Shown here: positions 34,722-42,521 of the stretch, piece by piece
Position numbering within the stretch: the stretch's first letter is position 1
Layout: each line of letters begins with the position of its first letter
Source: CAWAPS01 sp963783945
Lineage (GTDB): Bacteria > Actinomycetota > Acidimicrobiia > Acidimicrobiales > Palsa-688
Length of the DNA: 64,000 bases
Direction of reading: 5' to 3'
Assembly: GCA_963783945.1 (NCBI GenBank)
Contig: CAWAPS010000027.1
Location: forward strand, 14,387 to 78,386
Made by a program: the position numbers and the translations under genes
The notes under the pieces: model-generated
What the model saw: only the letters and a program-made list of their open reading frames with translations
Database searches by the model: none
Told to the model about the DNA's origin: nothing

Positions 34722-35652
34722 CACCGACGTGAAGCTGGGCCTTCTGACGCCCGTGCTGTCGCTGAGCCCGGGCAAGCACGCATCATGGGAGCTAGACGGC
34801 ACCATCGACGATGTCGCTCGGATCGCCGAAGCCGCCGAACGTCTGGGATACGAGTACATCACCTGCAGCGAGCACGTGGCTGTCCCGGTCCAGAGGGATG
34901 ACGGGTTCGGACCGGGCCACTTCCCCGGGTCCCGATATTGGGACCCGCTTCCGACCTTCGGCTACCTGGCGGCGCGGACGCAAAAGATTCGCTTCACCAC
35001 CCTTGTGCTGGTGCTCTCCTACCACCACCCGCTCGAGGTCGCCAAGCGGTTTGGCACCCTCGACCGGATCTGTGGTGGACGCCTCAACCTCGGGGTAGGA
35101 GTCGGCTACTTGAGGCCGGAGTTCGATCTGCTCGGGGTCGAGTTCGACCAGCGCAATGCCAGGTCAGACGATGCCATCCGGGCCATCCGGGCTTCCTTCG
35201 GAAGACCTGTTCCCGACTATGAGGGTCCGTATTTCAAATATTCGGAGATGGTGATCGATCCATGTGGAGTTCAGCAGCAGATCCCACTGTGGGTCGGGGG
35301 CCGAACCCGCCGTTCACTTCGGCGTGCCCTCGAGCTGGGTGATGCGTGGTGCCCGTTCGCCCTCTCGCCGGAGCAGCTGAACGACTGGATCGCCGAGGTG
35401 TCCGATACGCCGCTCTGGTACCAGCGAGAGCATCCTTTGGATGTAGCTGTGAGCACCATCGTCGACCCTCTCGGCACCTCAGAAGAGACGGCTCACACCG
35501 TTAACGCCCTGGGCCAGGCCGGCGCCACCATGCTGACGCTGCGGTTCGTCCACGGCTCCTTGGGCCACTATATGGAGCAGCTCGAAGCGATGGTCGATCT
35601 GATGGTCCAAATTGGGCTGGGGAGTGCTGACGAAACACCGAGGTGGACGTGA
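34702..35652 (+). CDS. LLM-class (probably F420-dependent) oxidoreductase
   Basis: The 316-residue luciferase-like monooxygenase fold protein carries the standard features: GLLTPVLSL strand, AERLGYEYITCSEHV, GGRLNLGVGVGYL and a late GGRTRRSL. In actinobacteria most such proteins use coenzyme F420 and oxidise alcohols or reduce activated double bonds; FMN use is also possible. The ATG at 34702 overlaps the previous gene; a GTG at 34729 with GGGAG upstream is an alternative start. The stop overlaps the Baeyer-Villiger enzyme gene by 10 bp, pointing to a coupled pathway. Confidence 0.85.
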   Translation: MTSSGSDTDVKLGLLTPVLSLSPGKHASWELDGTIDDVARIAEAAERLGYEYITCSEHVAVPVQRDDGFGPGHFPGSRYWDPLPTFGYLAARTQKIRFTTLVLVLSYHHPLEVAKRFGTLDRICGGRLNLGVGVGYLRPEFDLLGVEFDQRNARSDDAIRAIRASFGRPVPDYEGPYFKYSEMVIDPCGVQQQIPLWVGGRTRRSLRRALELGDAWCPFALSPEQLNDWIAEVSDTPLWYQREHPLDVAVSTIVDPLGTSEETAHTVNALGQAGATMLTLRFVHGSLGHYMEQLEAMVDLMVQIGLGSADETPRWT

Positions 35653-37133
35653 TAGATCGAGACGGGCAACCTGGACGCGTGCGCCTCGCCATCATCGGCG
35701 CCGGCCCGGGCGGCATCTGCATGGGCATCAAGCTCAAAGAGGCGGGATTCGACGACTTCATGATCCTGGAGGGCAGCGACGGAGTCGGCGGCACGTGGCG
35801 CCGGCATGTCTACCCCGGATGCGCTTGCGACGTCCCGTCGCATGTGTACCAGTACTCATTCGAGCTGAATCCCGATTGGAGCCGCCCATACGCCTCACAG
35901 CCCGAGATCCTGACGTACCTCGAGCGCTGTGCCGAGAAGTACGCCGTTCTCCCGCACTGCCGGTTCAACTGCAAAGTAGCGGCCGCAACGTGGCAGGAGG
36001 ACCGGGCCACATGGGCCCTGGAGCTGGCATCCGGCGACACTCTCGAGGCGAACATCGTCGTCAGCGCGGTGGGTATGTTCAACGCATTGGTCTGGCCGGA
36101 CATCCCGGGGGTTGCCACCTTCCAAGGGACCATGTTCCATTCCGCCCACTGGAACTGGGACCATGACATGACCGGCGAGACGGTTGCCGTCATCGGCAGC
36201 GCAGCCAGTGCGGTCCAGTTCGTGCCCGAGGTAGTCAAACAGGCAGCCCAGGTGTACCTGTTCCAGCGTACGGCAAACTGGGTGCTTCCTAAACCGGACG
36301 CCCCGTACACTCCCGACCAGCTCAAGCATTTCCGCACCAATCAGGCAGCGCGTCAAGCCGCACGCGATGAGGTGTTCTCCACCCAGGAGACCAACAACGT
36401 AGCGAAGGCCGACGCGGCAGCGAGAGCGACACGAGAAGCGCTGGTACTCTCGGCCATCGATGTGATCGAGGACCCAGCGGTACGGGAGAAGTTGCGACCT
36501 CAACACCCGTGGGGCTGTAAGCGCCCATTGCTTTCAAACGACTTCTATCGGGCGTTCAACCGACCTAACCTCGAACTGGTTACCGATTCGATCGACTTCA
36601 TCCGCGACAAGGCCATTGTGACCAGGGATGGCGTGGAGCGCTGCGCCGATACCCTCATCCTGGCAACCGGGTACGACACGACTAAATACGCTTCGGTCAT
36701 CGACGTCGCCGGTCGCAATGGAGCGACCCTCGCGGACGTTTGGCACGACGGCGCTCAGGCCTACCTGGGCATCACGACGTCCCAGTTCCCGAACTTCTTC
36801 ATGCTCTACGGACCGAACACGAACAACGGCTCGATCATCACGATGATCGAGTTCCAGGTTGCTCACATTGTTGCCGTCGTCCGACTGATGACGGATCAGA
36901 ATCTCGAGTGGATCGATGTGCGCCCTGAGAGGATGGCTTCGTACAACGAGGAGGTCCAGCGCGCCATCAGCGGCGTGGCCCACTGGCAAGCCGGTTGCAA
37001 CGGCTACTACAGGTCTGCTTCGGGCCGAGTCGTTACCCAGTGGCCCAGCACCATGACCGACTACCGCGACCGGGTCGTGGTGCCAGACCCGGACGACTTC
37101 ATCACCACCGTTACCAAGCAAGCGCTTGACTGA
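35643..37133 (+). CDS. Flavin-containing monooxygenase, Baeyer-Villiger type
   Basis: This 496-residue FAD/NADPH enzyme has GAGPGG at residues 19-24, GVGGTWRR at 47-54, the Baeyer-Villiger fingerprint FxGxxxHxxxW at 160-170 (Phe160, Gly162, His166, Trp170), and a second Rossmann loop GSAASA at 185-190. Such enzymes insert oxygen next to a ketone to give an ester or lactone. The start is a GTG overlapping the LLM gene. It probably acts on a ketone made by the neighbouring dehydrogenases. A second Baeyer-Villiger enzyme is at 42522-44156. The last codons contain an 18-bp palindromic box shared with 46437. Confidence 0.88.
   Translation: MDVIDRDGQPGRVRLAIIGAGPGGICMGIKLKEAGFDDFMILEGSDGVGGTWRRHVYPGCACDVPSHVYQYSFELNPDWSRPYASQPEILTYLERCAEKYAVLPHCRFNCKVAAATWQEDRATWALELASGDTLEANIVVSAVGMFNALVWPDIPGVATFQGTMFHSAHWNWDHDMTGETVAVIGSAASAVQFVPEVVKQAAQVYLFQRTANWVLPKPDAPYTPDQLKHFRTNQAARQAARDEVFSTQETNNVAKADAAARATREALVLSAIDVIEDPAVREKLRPQHPWGCKRPLLSNDFYRAFNRPNLELVTDSIDFIRDKAIVTRDGVERCADTLILATGYDTTKYASVIDVAGRNGATLADVWHDGAQAYLGITTSQFPNFFMLYGPNTNNGSIITMIEFQVAHIVAVVRLMTDQNLEWIDVRPERMASYNEEVQRAISGVAHWQAGCNGYYRSASGRVVTQWPSTMTDYRDRVVVPDPDDFITTVTKQALD
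37115..37132 (+). promoter_or_regulatory. KstR2-like palindromic box
   Basis: An 18-bp sequence with core CAAGCGCTTG overlaps the end of the monooxygenase gene, 60 bp upstream of the CoA-transferase start. Its exact reverse complement is at 46437-46454. The core fits the published KstR2 consensus (AnCAAGnnCTTGnT) except at one end position. The TetR gene at 39453 in the same operon is the obvious candidate binder. Confidence 0.5.
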
Positions 37134-37191
37134 AGGTTCTGCGTCCGGTTAAAGTCCGTAGCCAGCCGGCCGGAAGGTTGTCGAAGCGCTG

Positions 37192-39456
37192 ATGCGAAGA
37201 GTCCTCGGTACTGTCGGACGCACCGAGTTGCCGGCCGGACCGCTGGCCGGCACCTTGGTGCTGGACTTCGGGCAGACAGCCGTCGGGCCGGTGAGCGCAA
37301 TGTTCCTCGGCTATCTGGGCGCCACCGTCATCAAGATCGAACAGCCTCGCGGCGAGCTCGGTCGATTCGACGTGAGCCGCAAGCATGACGCGGGCTTCAC
37401 CTTCCTCAGCACAAACCTGGGCAAGTACGGGGTCACGCTCGATCTAAAGGATCATATCGACCACTCGTACGTACTGGCACTGATCGCCCGGGCCGACGTG
37501 GTCATTGACAACTTCCGGAGCCCTGACGTGATGCGGAGGTTGGGACTGGACTACTTCGACCGCCTCAAACATCTCAACCCTGGTCTGATTTACCTCCAAT
37601 CTTCTTCCTTCCAGGGTCGAGGTCCATTGCGGGCGCTCACCAGCTTCGAGTGGGTGGCCCAAGCGGTGAGCGGCTTCGCCGGAGCGACCGGTTCGGCTGG
37701 CGGTGGACCGGAGTTCTCTCGGGGTACCGCTTATCTCGATTGGACGGGCGCGATGATCAACACGGCGGCGGTCCTGGCGGGTCTGCATCTGCGGAAGGCC
37801 ACCGGAGAGGGAAGCATGCTGTCCACATCGCAATTCGGAACAGGAGTATTCGCCGGCGCCTCCAGGCTCGCGACCTACGTCGTCGCTCCTGATGCTCCGC
37901 TCAGGCTGGGCCACGACTTCGGGCAGGACATGCTCGATCGGGCGTTCGTGGCCGCCGACGGCTATGTGGCGATCTGTGCCCCGACCGACGCGGTGTGGCG
38001 GCGGCTCATGGGGGCCATGGGGCTACCGCTCGATACGCCCGTGGACGCGACCGGCAGGCGGCTGGAATCGGCAATCAAGTCGCGATCGATGGACGAGTGG
38101 CTGACCCAACTTCGCCAGGCGCGAGTACCCAGCGCCGCGGTCCGGTCAGCTCCGACCCTGGTAGCCATGCTGCGAAGCGAGCCTCAGATAGTCGAGCAAG
38201 GCCTCGTCGAGGAGCGCGATCCGGGACGCGGCGGGGTGCTCTATCCGGCGCCTCCGTGGCAGATGGTCGATGTGAAGCCCGCAGTAATGCGTCCGGCCCC
38301 CGAACTGGGTGAGCACGACGAGCTCCTCAAGCGCGTCGTCGAGCCGGCGCCGGCGGCGCCACACGCCGAGACCATCGCCCACCGTCCCGAATACACCATG
38401 AAGCCCGTGAGTAGCAGCCAGCCTTTAGCCGGACTGACGATCGTAGAGGTCGGCACGGGCCTCGCTGTTGGCACCGCCGGGATGCTCCTAGCCGACTTCG
38501 GCGCGGGCGTCACGAAGGTCCTGCCCCCGTGGGGGGAGTCGTCGGTGGCCCCGGATGGGCCCGCCGGGGAGGTGGTGGAGGAGCAGCTCCATGAGAACAA
38601 AGCGGTGGAGCGCCTCCACCTGGGAACAGGAGACGGCAGGCGGCGACTCGACGACCTCGTCCGGCAGGCGTCGGCGATCATCGTCTCCGGTCCTATGCGC
38701 TTCCGCCGGGTCTTCGGGTTAGAGGAGAGCGCCATTCGAGCGGTGCAAACCGACATCGTGTACTGCGGCCTCACCGGCTATGGGCCGAGCGGCCCCCTGG
38801 CCGACGCACCAGCGACGGAATTCGATGTCCAGCTCCTGAGTGGGATGACCCGGCAGCTCGGCCGGGTTGGCGACCCCCCGGTACGGCAGGGTTTTCATCT
38901 GGCGTCGGTCAACACAGGATACGCGGCGGCCCAGGCCGTAATGGCTGGCCTATTGCCCACCGGCCAGGCTGTTGACCGAGGCCGCCATTTCGAGGTCTCT
39001 CTGCTGAGGACAGCCGTCGTCCTCAACGGCTGGAACATCACTGCGGAATCCGGGCACGATGGAGTCGAAGGCAAACAGGTCAAAGCCTGGGCGTGGCCCC
39101 CCGATCATGGTTATACCTGTAAGGACCGACAGGTTCTGATCTCGATAAAGAACAACGACGAGGGGTGGGCCAAGTTTCTCGTTGCGCTGGACCGGGTGGA
39201 CCTCCTCGCCGACGAACGGTTCAACAGTCTGGAGCGCTTGCGAGCCAACGAGTGGCAGCTCCCGGGGCTTCTGGCCGAGACCACGTGTGGGATGACCAGC
39301 GAGGACCTGAGGGCGATGGTCGAGGAGGCCGGAGGGCAGTTGGTACCGCTTCTCGACCCGAACGAGGTCCTCGACCATCCACAGGTTTCGGTACAGCACC
39401 TGGTGCGTCCGGGAGGACGGCGAATGGAGTTGCCAATCGATCTGGTGCGCCAATGA
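37192..39456 (+). CDS. Tandem-domain CaiB/BaiF-family CoA-transferase
   Basis: This 754-residue protein contains two class III CoA-transferase domains in series (about residues 15-390 and 408-750), where single enzymes have about 400. The first has the catalytic Asp183 (AYLDWTG) in the expected place. The aligned stretch of the second reads ASVNTG, without Asp, so the second half is probably structural or regulatory. These enzymes move CoA between carboxylic acids, activating a substrate without ATP. The ATG start follows GGAAGG. It overlaps the TetR gene by 4 bp and begins a five-gene overlapping operon. Confidence 0.85.
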   Translation: MRRVLGTVGRTELPAGPLAGTLVLDFGQTAVGPVSAMFLGYLGATVIKIEQPRGELGRFDVSRKHDAGFTFLSTNLGKYGVTLDLKDHIDHSYVLALIARADVVIDNFRSPDVMRRLGLDYFDRLKHLNPGLIYLQSSSFQGRGPLRALTSFEWVAQAVSGFAGATGSAGGGPEFSRGTAYLDWTGAMINTAAVLAGLHLRKATGEGSMLSTSQFGTGVFAGASRLATYVVAPDAPLRLGHDFGQDMLDRAFVAADGYVAICAPTDAVWRRLMGAMGLPLDTPVDATGRRLESAIKSRSMDEWLTQLRQARVPSAAVRSAPTLVAMLRSEPQIVEQGLVEERDPGRGGVLYPAPPWQMVDVKPAVMRPAPELGEHDELLKRVVEPAPAAPHAETIAHRPEYTMKPVSSSQPLAGLTIVEVGTGLAVGTAGMLLADFGAGVTKVLPPWGESSVAPDGPAGEVVEEQLHENKAVERLHLGTGDGRRRLDDLVRQASAIIVSGPMRFRRVFGLEESAIRAVQTDIVYCGLTGYGPSGPLADAPATEFDVQLLSGMTRQLGRVGDPPVRQGFHLASVNTGYAAAQAVMAGLLPTGQAVDRGRHFEVSLLRTAVVLNGWNITAESGHDGVEGKQVKAWAWPPDHGYTCKDRQVLISIKNNDEGWAKFLVALDRVDLLADERFNSLERLRANEWQLPGLLAETTCGMTSEDLRAMVEEAGGQLVPLLDPNEVLDHPQVSVQHLVRPGGRRMELPIDLVRQ

Positions 39457-40127
39457 GCCCGCGTCCGGCACGGTCCTCGGCCGCCCCCTCGCGAACTGGA
39501 GGCGAGGCAATCCGGCAGCGGTCCTCGGCCCGGAAGCAGGAAATAGTAGACGCGGCGGTCCGGCTTATGCACGAAGCCGGGTTCGCAAGTACCTCGGTCC
39601 GCGACATCGGAACGGCTGTGGGCATGCAGAGCGGAAGCCTGTATTACTACTTCCGGGAAAAAGAGGACATCCTCTACGAAATCCAACTGATGCTCAACCA
39701 ACGCATCGCAGCCATACCGGCGAAAGTCGAAGAATCAGGCGCGGGACCTCTTGGCAAAATCCGACTTCTCATTTCGCTTCATCTGGCCATGGTCGATGAG
39801 AATCTGGCCCTCTGCCACGTGGGCTATACGGAATATCGGCATTTGCAGCCGGCACAGGTACGTGAGATTCAGGGCCCGCAACGGGAGTACAACGAGTACC
39901 TGGTTCGGCTGATAGTCGCGGCGCAGGGCGCGGGAGAGGCGTACCGCGACATGGACCCACGGACGTGCGCAGGCGCCATCTTCGCTCTGCTCAACTCGAT
40001 CATCTGGTGGCGCCGCCCGGGTTCCCAGCCCAACATCGAGGTGCTGATATCGACATACGAACGAATGCTTCTGGGCGGACTGTCCACCCGTTGCGGCGCC
40101 GGACAGGAGAAACCCCTTGGTATCTGA
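39453..40127 (+). CDS. TetR/AcrR-family transcriptional regulator
   Basis: This 224-residue regulator has an N-terminal helix-turn-helix (about residues 26-72; TSVRDIGTAVGMQSGSLYYY and the following F) and an all-helical ligand domain like that of fatty-acid and steroid responsive TetR proteins such as KstR2 and FadR. The ATG overlaps the CoA-transferase stop (ATGA) and its end overlaps the thiolase-like gene by 11 bp, so it is embedded in the operon it probably controls. Palindromic boxes at 37115 and 46437 fit a TetR operator. The effector is likely an acyl-CoA thioester, by family analogy. Confidence 0.85.
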   Translation: MSPRPARSSAAPSRTGGEAIRQRSSARKQEIVDAAVRLMHEAGFASTSVRDIGTAVGMQSGSLYYYFREKEDILYEIQLMLNQRIAAIPAKVEESGAGPLGKIRLLISLHLAMVDENLALCHVGYTEYRHLQPAQVREIQGPQREYNEYLVRLIVAAQGAGEAYRDMDPRTCAGAIFALLNSIIWWRRPGSQPNIEVLISTYERMLLGGLSTRCGAGQEKPLGI

Positions 40128-41301
40128 CCCGTTCCGCGGCCGCGTCGTCGTCGCAGGCATTGGCGAGAGTCCGTACTACCGGCACGGCGAGTCGCCGGAT
40201 CCTGAGTTCGTACTCGTCTTACAGGCCGTCCGGGCGGCTTGTGCGGACGCCGGCGTTTCCCCTCAGGACATTGATGGATTCTGCTCCTATGGCAACGACC
40301 GCAACGGTCCGGTGCGCTTGGCCAACGCACTCGGCGTCCGAGACCTCAGGGTGGGCCTGATGCAGTGGGAAGGCGGGGGTGGGGGCATGGCGGCGTCGAT
40401 CATGAACGCCGCCATGGCGGTGGCAACGGGCCACGCGTGCTGCGTCGTAGCATTCCGAGGTCTGGCTCAGGGGCAGTTCGGCCGATTCGGACAGGCCAGA
40501 GCGGGGGGTGAGGTCACCGGAGCCGCGGCCTATCAGCAACCATATGGAGTCCTGACTCCGGGCCAGATGTACGGCCTCAAATTCGTCCGATGGATGCACG
40601 AACACGGAGGGGTTGGCCTCCAGGCCCAGAAGGCTGTTTCGCTCGCCTCCTACGGGCACGCCCAGAACAACCCTCGGGCCACGATGCACGGTAGGCCGCT
40701 CACAGCCGAAGCGTACGATGCGGCACGGATGATCGTCGAACCCTGGCGGCTCTACGACTTCTGCCAGGAGAATGACGGCGCGGCGGCGATCATCCTGGCC
40801 CCGGCGGATCGGACCCCGGACCTTCCCGGTCCACCGGTGCACATTCTCGCTGCAGCCCAGGGCGCATACCAATCCGCCGGACGGCTGGGCTTCAACGAGA
40901 CTCCCTATGCTTCAGCCGGGTTCCCCACGGTCGCCAAGAGGCTCTGGTCTGATGCTCGGGTCGAGCCATCCGACGTCGACGTGGTCCAAAGCTACGAGAA
41001 CTTTACGGGCGGAGTAGTGATGAGCCTGGTAGAGCACGGGTTGAGCCCGCCCGACGAGGTTGACCGGACGTTGACTCTCGAAAACCTGAGCGCGCCAAAT
41101 GGCCAGATCCCGCTCAACACCTCGGGCGGTAACCTGGCAGAGGCATACATTCACGGGATGAACCTGGCGATCGAAGGAGTTCGGCAGTTGCGGGGAACAT
41201 CCTCCAACCAGGTGCCTAACTGCAATGTGGCGCTGATCAGCGCCGGCCCCTTGACCACACCTGTGTCCAGCCTGGTCTTCGGTACCCGGGACGCGCTATG
41301 A
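40117..41301 (+). CDS. Thiolase-fold lipid-transfer-like protein (Ltp2/SCP-x type)
   Basis: This 394-residue thiolase-superfamily protein resembles the non-condensing SCP-x thiolase group, including mycobacterial Ltp2, a retro-aldolase of steroid side-chain breakdown. Visible traits are ACADAGVSPQDIDGFCSYG near residue 41, PNGQIPLNTSGGNLAEAYIHG toward the end (quoted in part: NTSGGNLAEAYIHGMN), and no classical thiolase Cys-Gly-Gly motif. The TTG start overlaps the TetR gene, with ACAGGAG upstream. Its 3' end overlaps the DUF35 gene by 4 bp; the two families form one complex in studied cases, so they very likely act together on a CoA thioester. Confidence 0.85.
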   Translation: MVSDPFRGRVVVAGIGESPYYRHGESPDPEFVLVLQAVRAACADAGVSPQDIDGFCSYGNDRNGPVRLANALGVRDLRVGLMQWEGGGGGMAASIMNAAMAVATGHACCVVAFRGLAQGQFGRFGQARAGGEVTGAAAYQQPYGVLTPGQMYGLKFVRWMHEHGGVGLQAQKAVSLASYGHAQNNPRATMHGRPLTAEAYDAARMIVEPWRLYDFCQENDGAAAIILAPADRTPDLPGPPVHILAAAQGAYQSAGRLGFNETPYASAGFPTVAKRLWSDARVEPSDVDVVQSYENFTGGVVMSLVEHGLSPPDEVDRTLTLENLSAPNGQIPLNTSGGNLAEAYIHGMNLAIEGVRQLRGTSSNQVPNCNVALISAGPLTTPVSSLVFGTRDAL

Positions 41302-41753
41302 CTCGGCCTGACCAGCCGTTTCTGCTGCCCGAGCGGGTCCGCCCGCTTTCTCAAGCGGGCTTGGACGGTCCATTCTGGAGTGGCTTGCGCGAGGAAAAGC
41401 TGATCCTGCAGCGCTGTCCGACCTGCGCGTTGTACCAATGGGGTCCTGAGTACGTGTGCTACCGGTGCGGTAGCTACGATGTCCACTGGGCCGAAGTACC
41501 GAAGCGGGATGACGGATCTTATGGAGGCGTCGTCTATTCGTGGGAGCGGATCTGGCACCCGGTTGATCCTGCTCTGGTTTCGAGCGTCCCGTACGTAGCC
41601 GTGCTGGTGGAACTGCCCGACGCCGACCAGGCGCGGGTTCTCGGCAATCTCATAGATCCCCCGGAAGGTCCGATAGCTATCGGTGCCGAGGTGGCCCCCG
41701 TCTTCGAGCACCACACCTCGTACAGTCTTTTGTTGTGGCGACTCAGACGGTAG
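41298..41753 (+). CDS. DUF35 OB-fold/zinc-ribbon protein, partner of the thiolase-like protein
   Basis: The 151-residue protein has an N-terminal rubredoxin-like zinc ribbon with Cys40, Cys43, Cys54 and Cys57 (CPTC ... CYRC) and a C-terminal OB fold (GVVYSWERIWHP, VLVELPDA). ChsH2-type DUF35 domains dock onto Ltp2 and recruit CoA thioesters. The gene order thiolase-DUF35 with 4-bp overlap is the hallmark of these complexes. It also overlaps the following SDR by 19 bp. Confidence 0.87.
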   Translation: MTRPDQPFLLPERVRPLSQAGLDGPFWSGLREEKLILQRCPTCALYQWGPEYVCYRCGSYDVHWAEVPKRDDGSYGGVVYSWERIWHPVDPALVSSVPYVAVLVELPDADQARVLGNLIDPPEGPIAIGAEVAPVFEHHTSYSLLLWRLRR

Positions 41754-42505
41754 CCCGCTACGACTTCGCCGGGAAGGTGGTGGTCATCACGGGCGCAGCG
41801 TCGGGCATCGGCCGGGCCACGGCCATTCGCTTCAGCCAGGCGGGCGCCCGGCTGGTTGTGGCGGACGTCCGGGTGGACGCCGGGCAGGCATTCGCTGAAG
41901 AGCTCGCCGGCCACAGCGGTAACGCTGTCTTCTTAAAATGCAATGTCGGTGATGAGGACGACGTTCGGCGCCTGGTCGATGTCGCCGTCGACCGCTACGG
42001 CTCTCTCGACGTAGCGTTCAACAACGCCGGCATCGAAGGAAGCGCGGGTGTCCCAACGACAGACATCGACCTGGAGGAGTGGAGTCGCATAATCAACGTA
42101 AACCTGACCGGGGTCTGGCTGTGCCTCAAGCACGAGCTGCGTCACATGGTCAGCCATGGAGGTGGCTGCATCGTCAACACCAGCTCCACCGCCGGGCTAG
42201 GACCGGCAGTGACCTCGGGGGTCGCCTACTCGGCCAGCAAGCACGGAGTCATCGGACTAACCCGCACGGCGTCCAGGGAGTTTGCCGGCCTGGGTATCCG
42301 GATCAACGCAGTCTGCCCCGGCGGGGTAGACACCCCTTTGCTCGAGCGGCTCCTCGGCCCGCAGGCCATGACGATCGCCCGCGATGATGGGACCACGCTC
42401 GCCACGCCCGATCAAATAGCCGAAGCTGTTCTGTGGCTTTGCTCTGACTCGTCGTCGTTCGTCAACGGCCAAGCTTTCCGCGTCGACGGGGGACGCCCAG
42501 CTTAA
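41735..42505 (+). CDS. SDR-family NAD(P)-dependent dehydrogenase
   Basis: This 256-residue classical SDR has TGAASGIG at residues 19-26, NNAG at 96-99, Ser150/151, and Tyr165 and Lys169 (YSASK). All catalytic positions are present. The GTG start lies inside the DUF35 gene, so the two are coupled. As the last gene of the CoA-transferase/TetR/thiolase/DUF35 operon it probably oxidises a hydroxyl on a CoA intermediate before or after the thiolase-like step; the order is inference. The gene is convergent with the Baeyer-Villiger enzyme at 42522, only 16 bp away. Confidence 0.88.
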   Translation: MATQTVARYDFAGKVVVITGAASGIGRATAIRFSQAGARLVVADVRVDAGQAFAEELAGHSGNAVFLKCNVGDEDDVRRLVDVAVDRYGSLDVAFNNAGIEGSAGVPTTDIDLEEWSRIINVNLTGVWLCLKHELRHMVSHGGGCIVNTSSTAGLGPAVTSGVAYSASKHGVIGLTRTASREFAGLGIRINAVCPGGVDTPLLERLLGPQAMTIARDDGTTLATPDQIAEAVLWLCSDSSSFVNGQAFRVDGGRPA

Positions 42506-42521
42506 CCGTGCCTCGCTCCGG

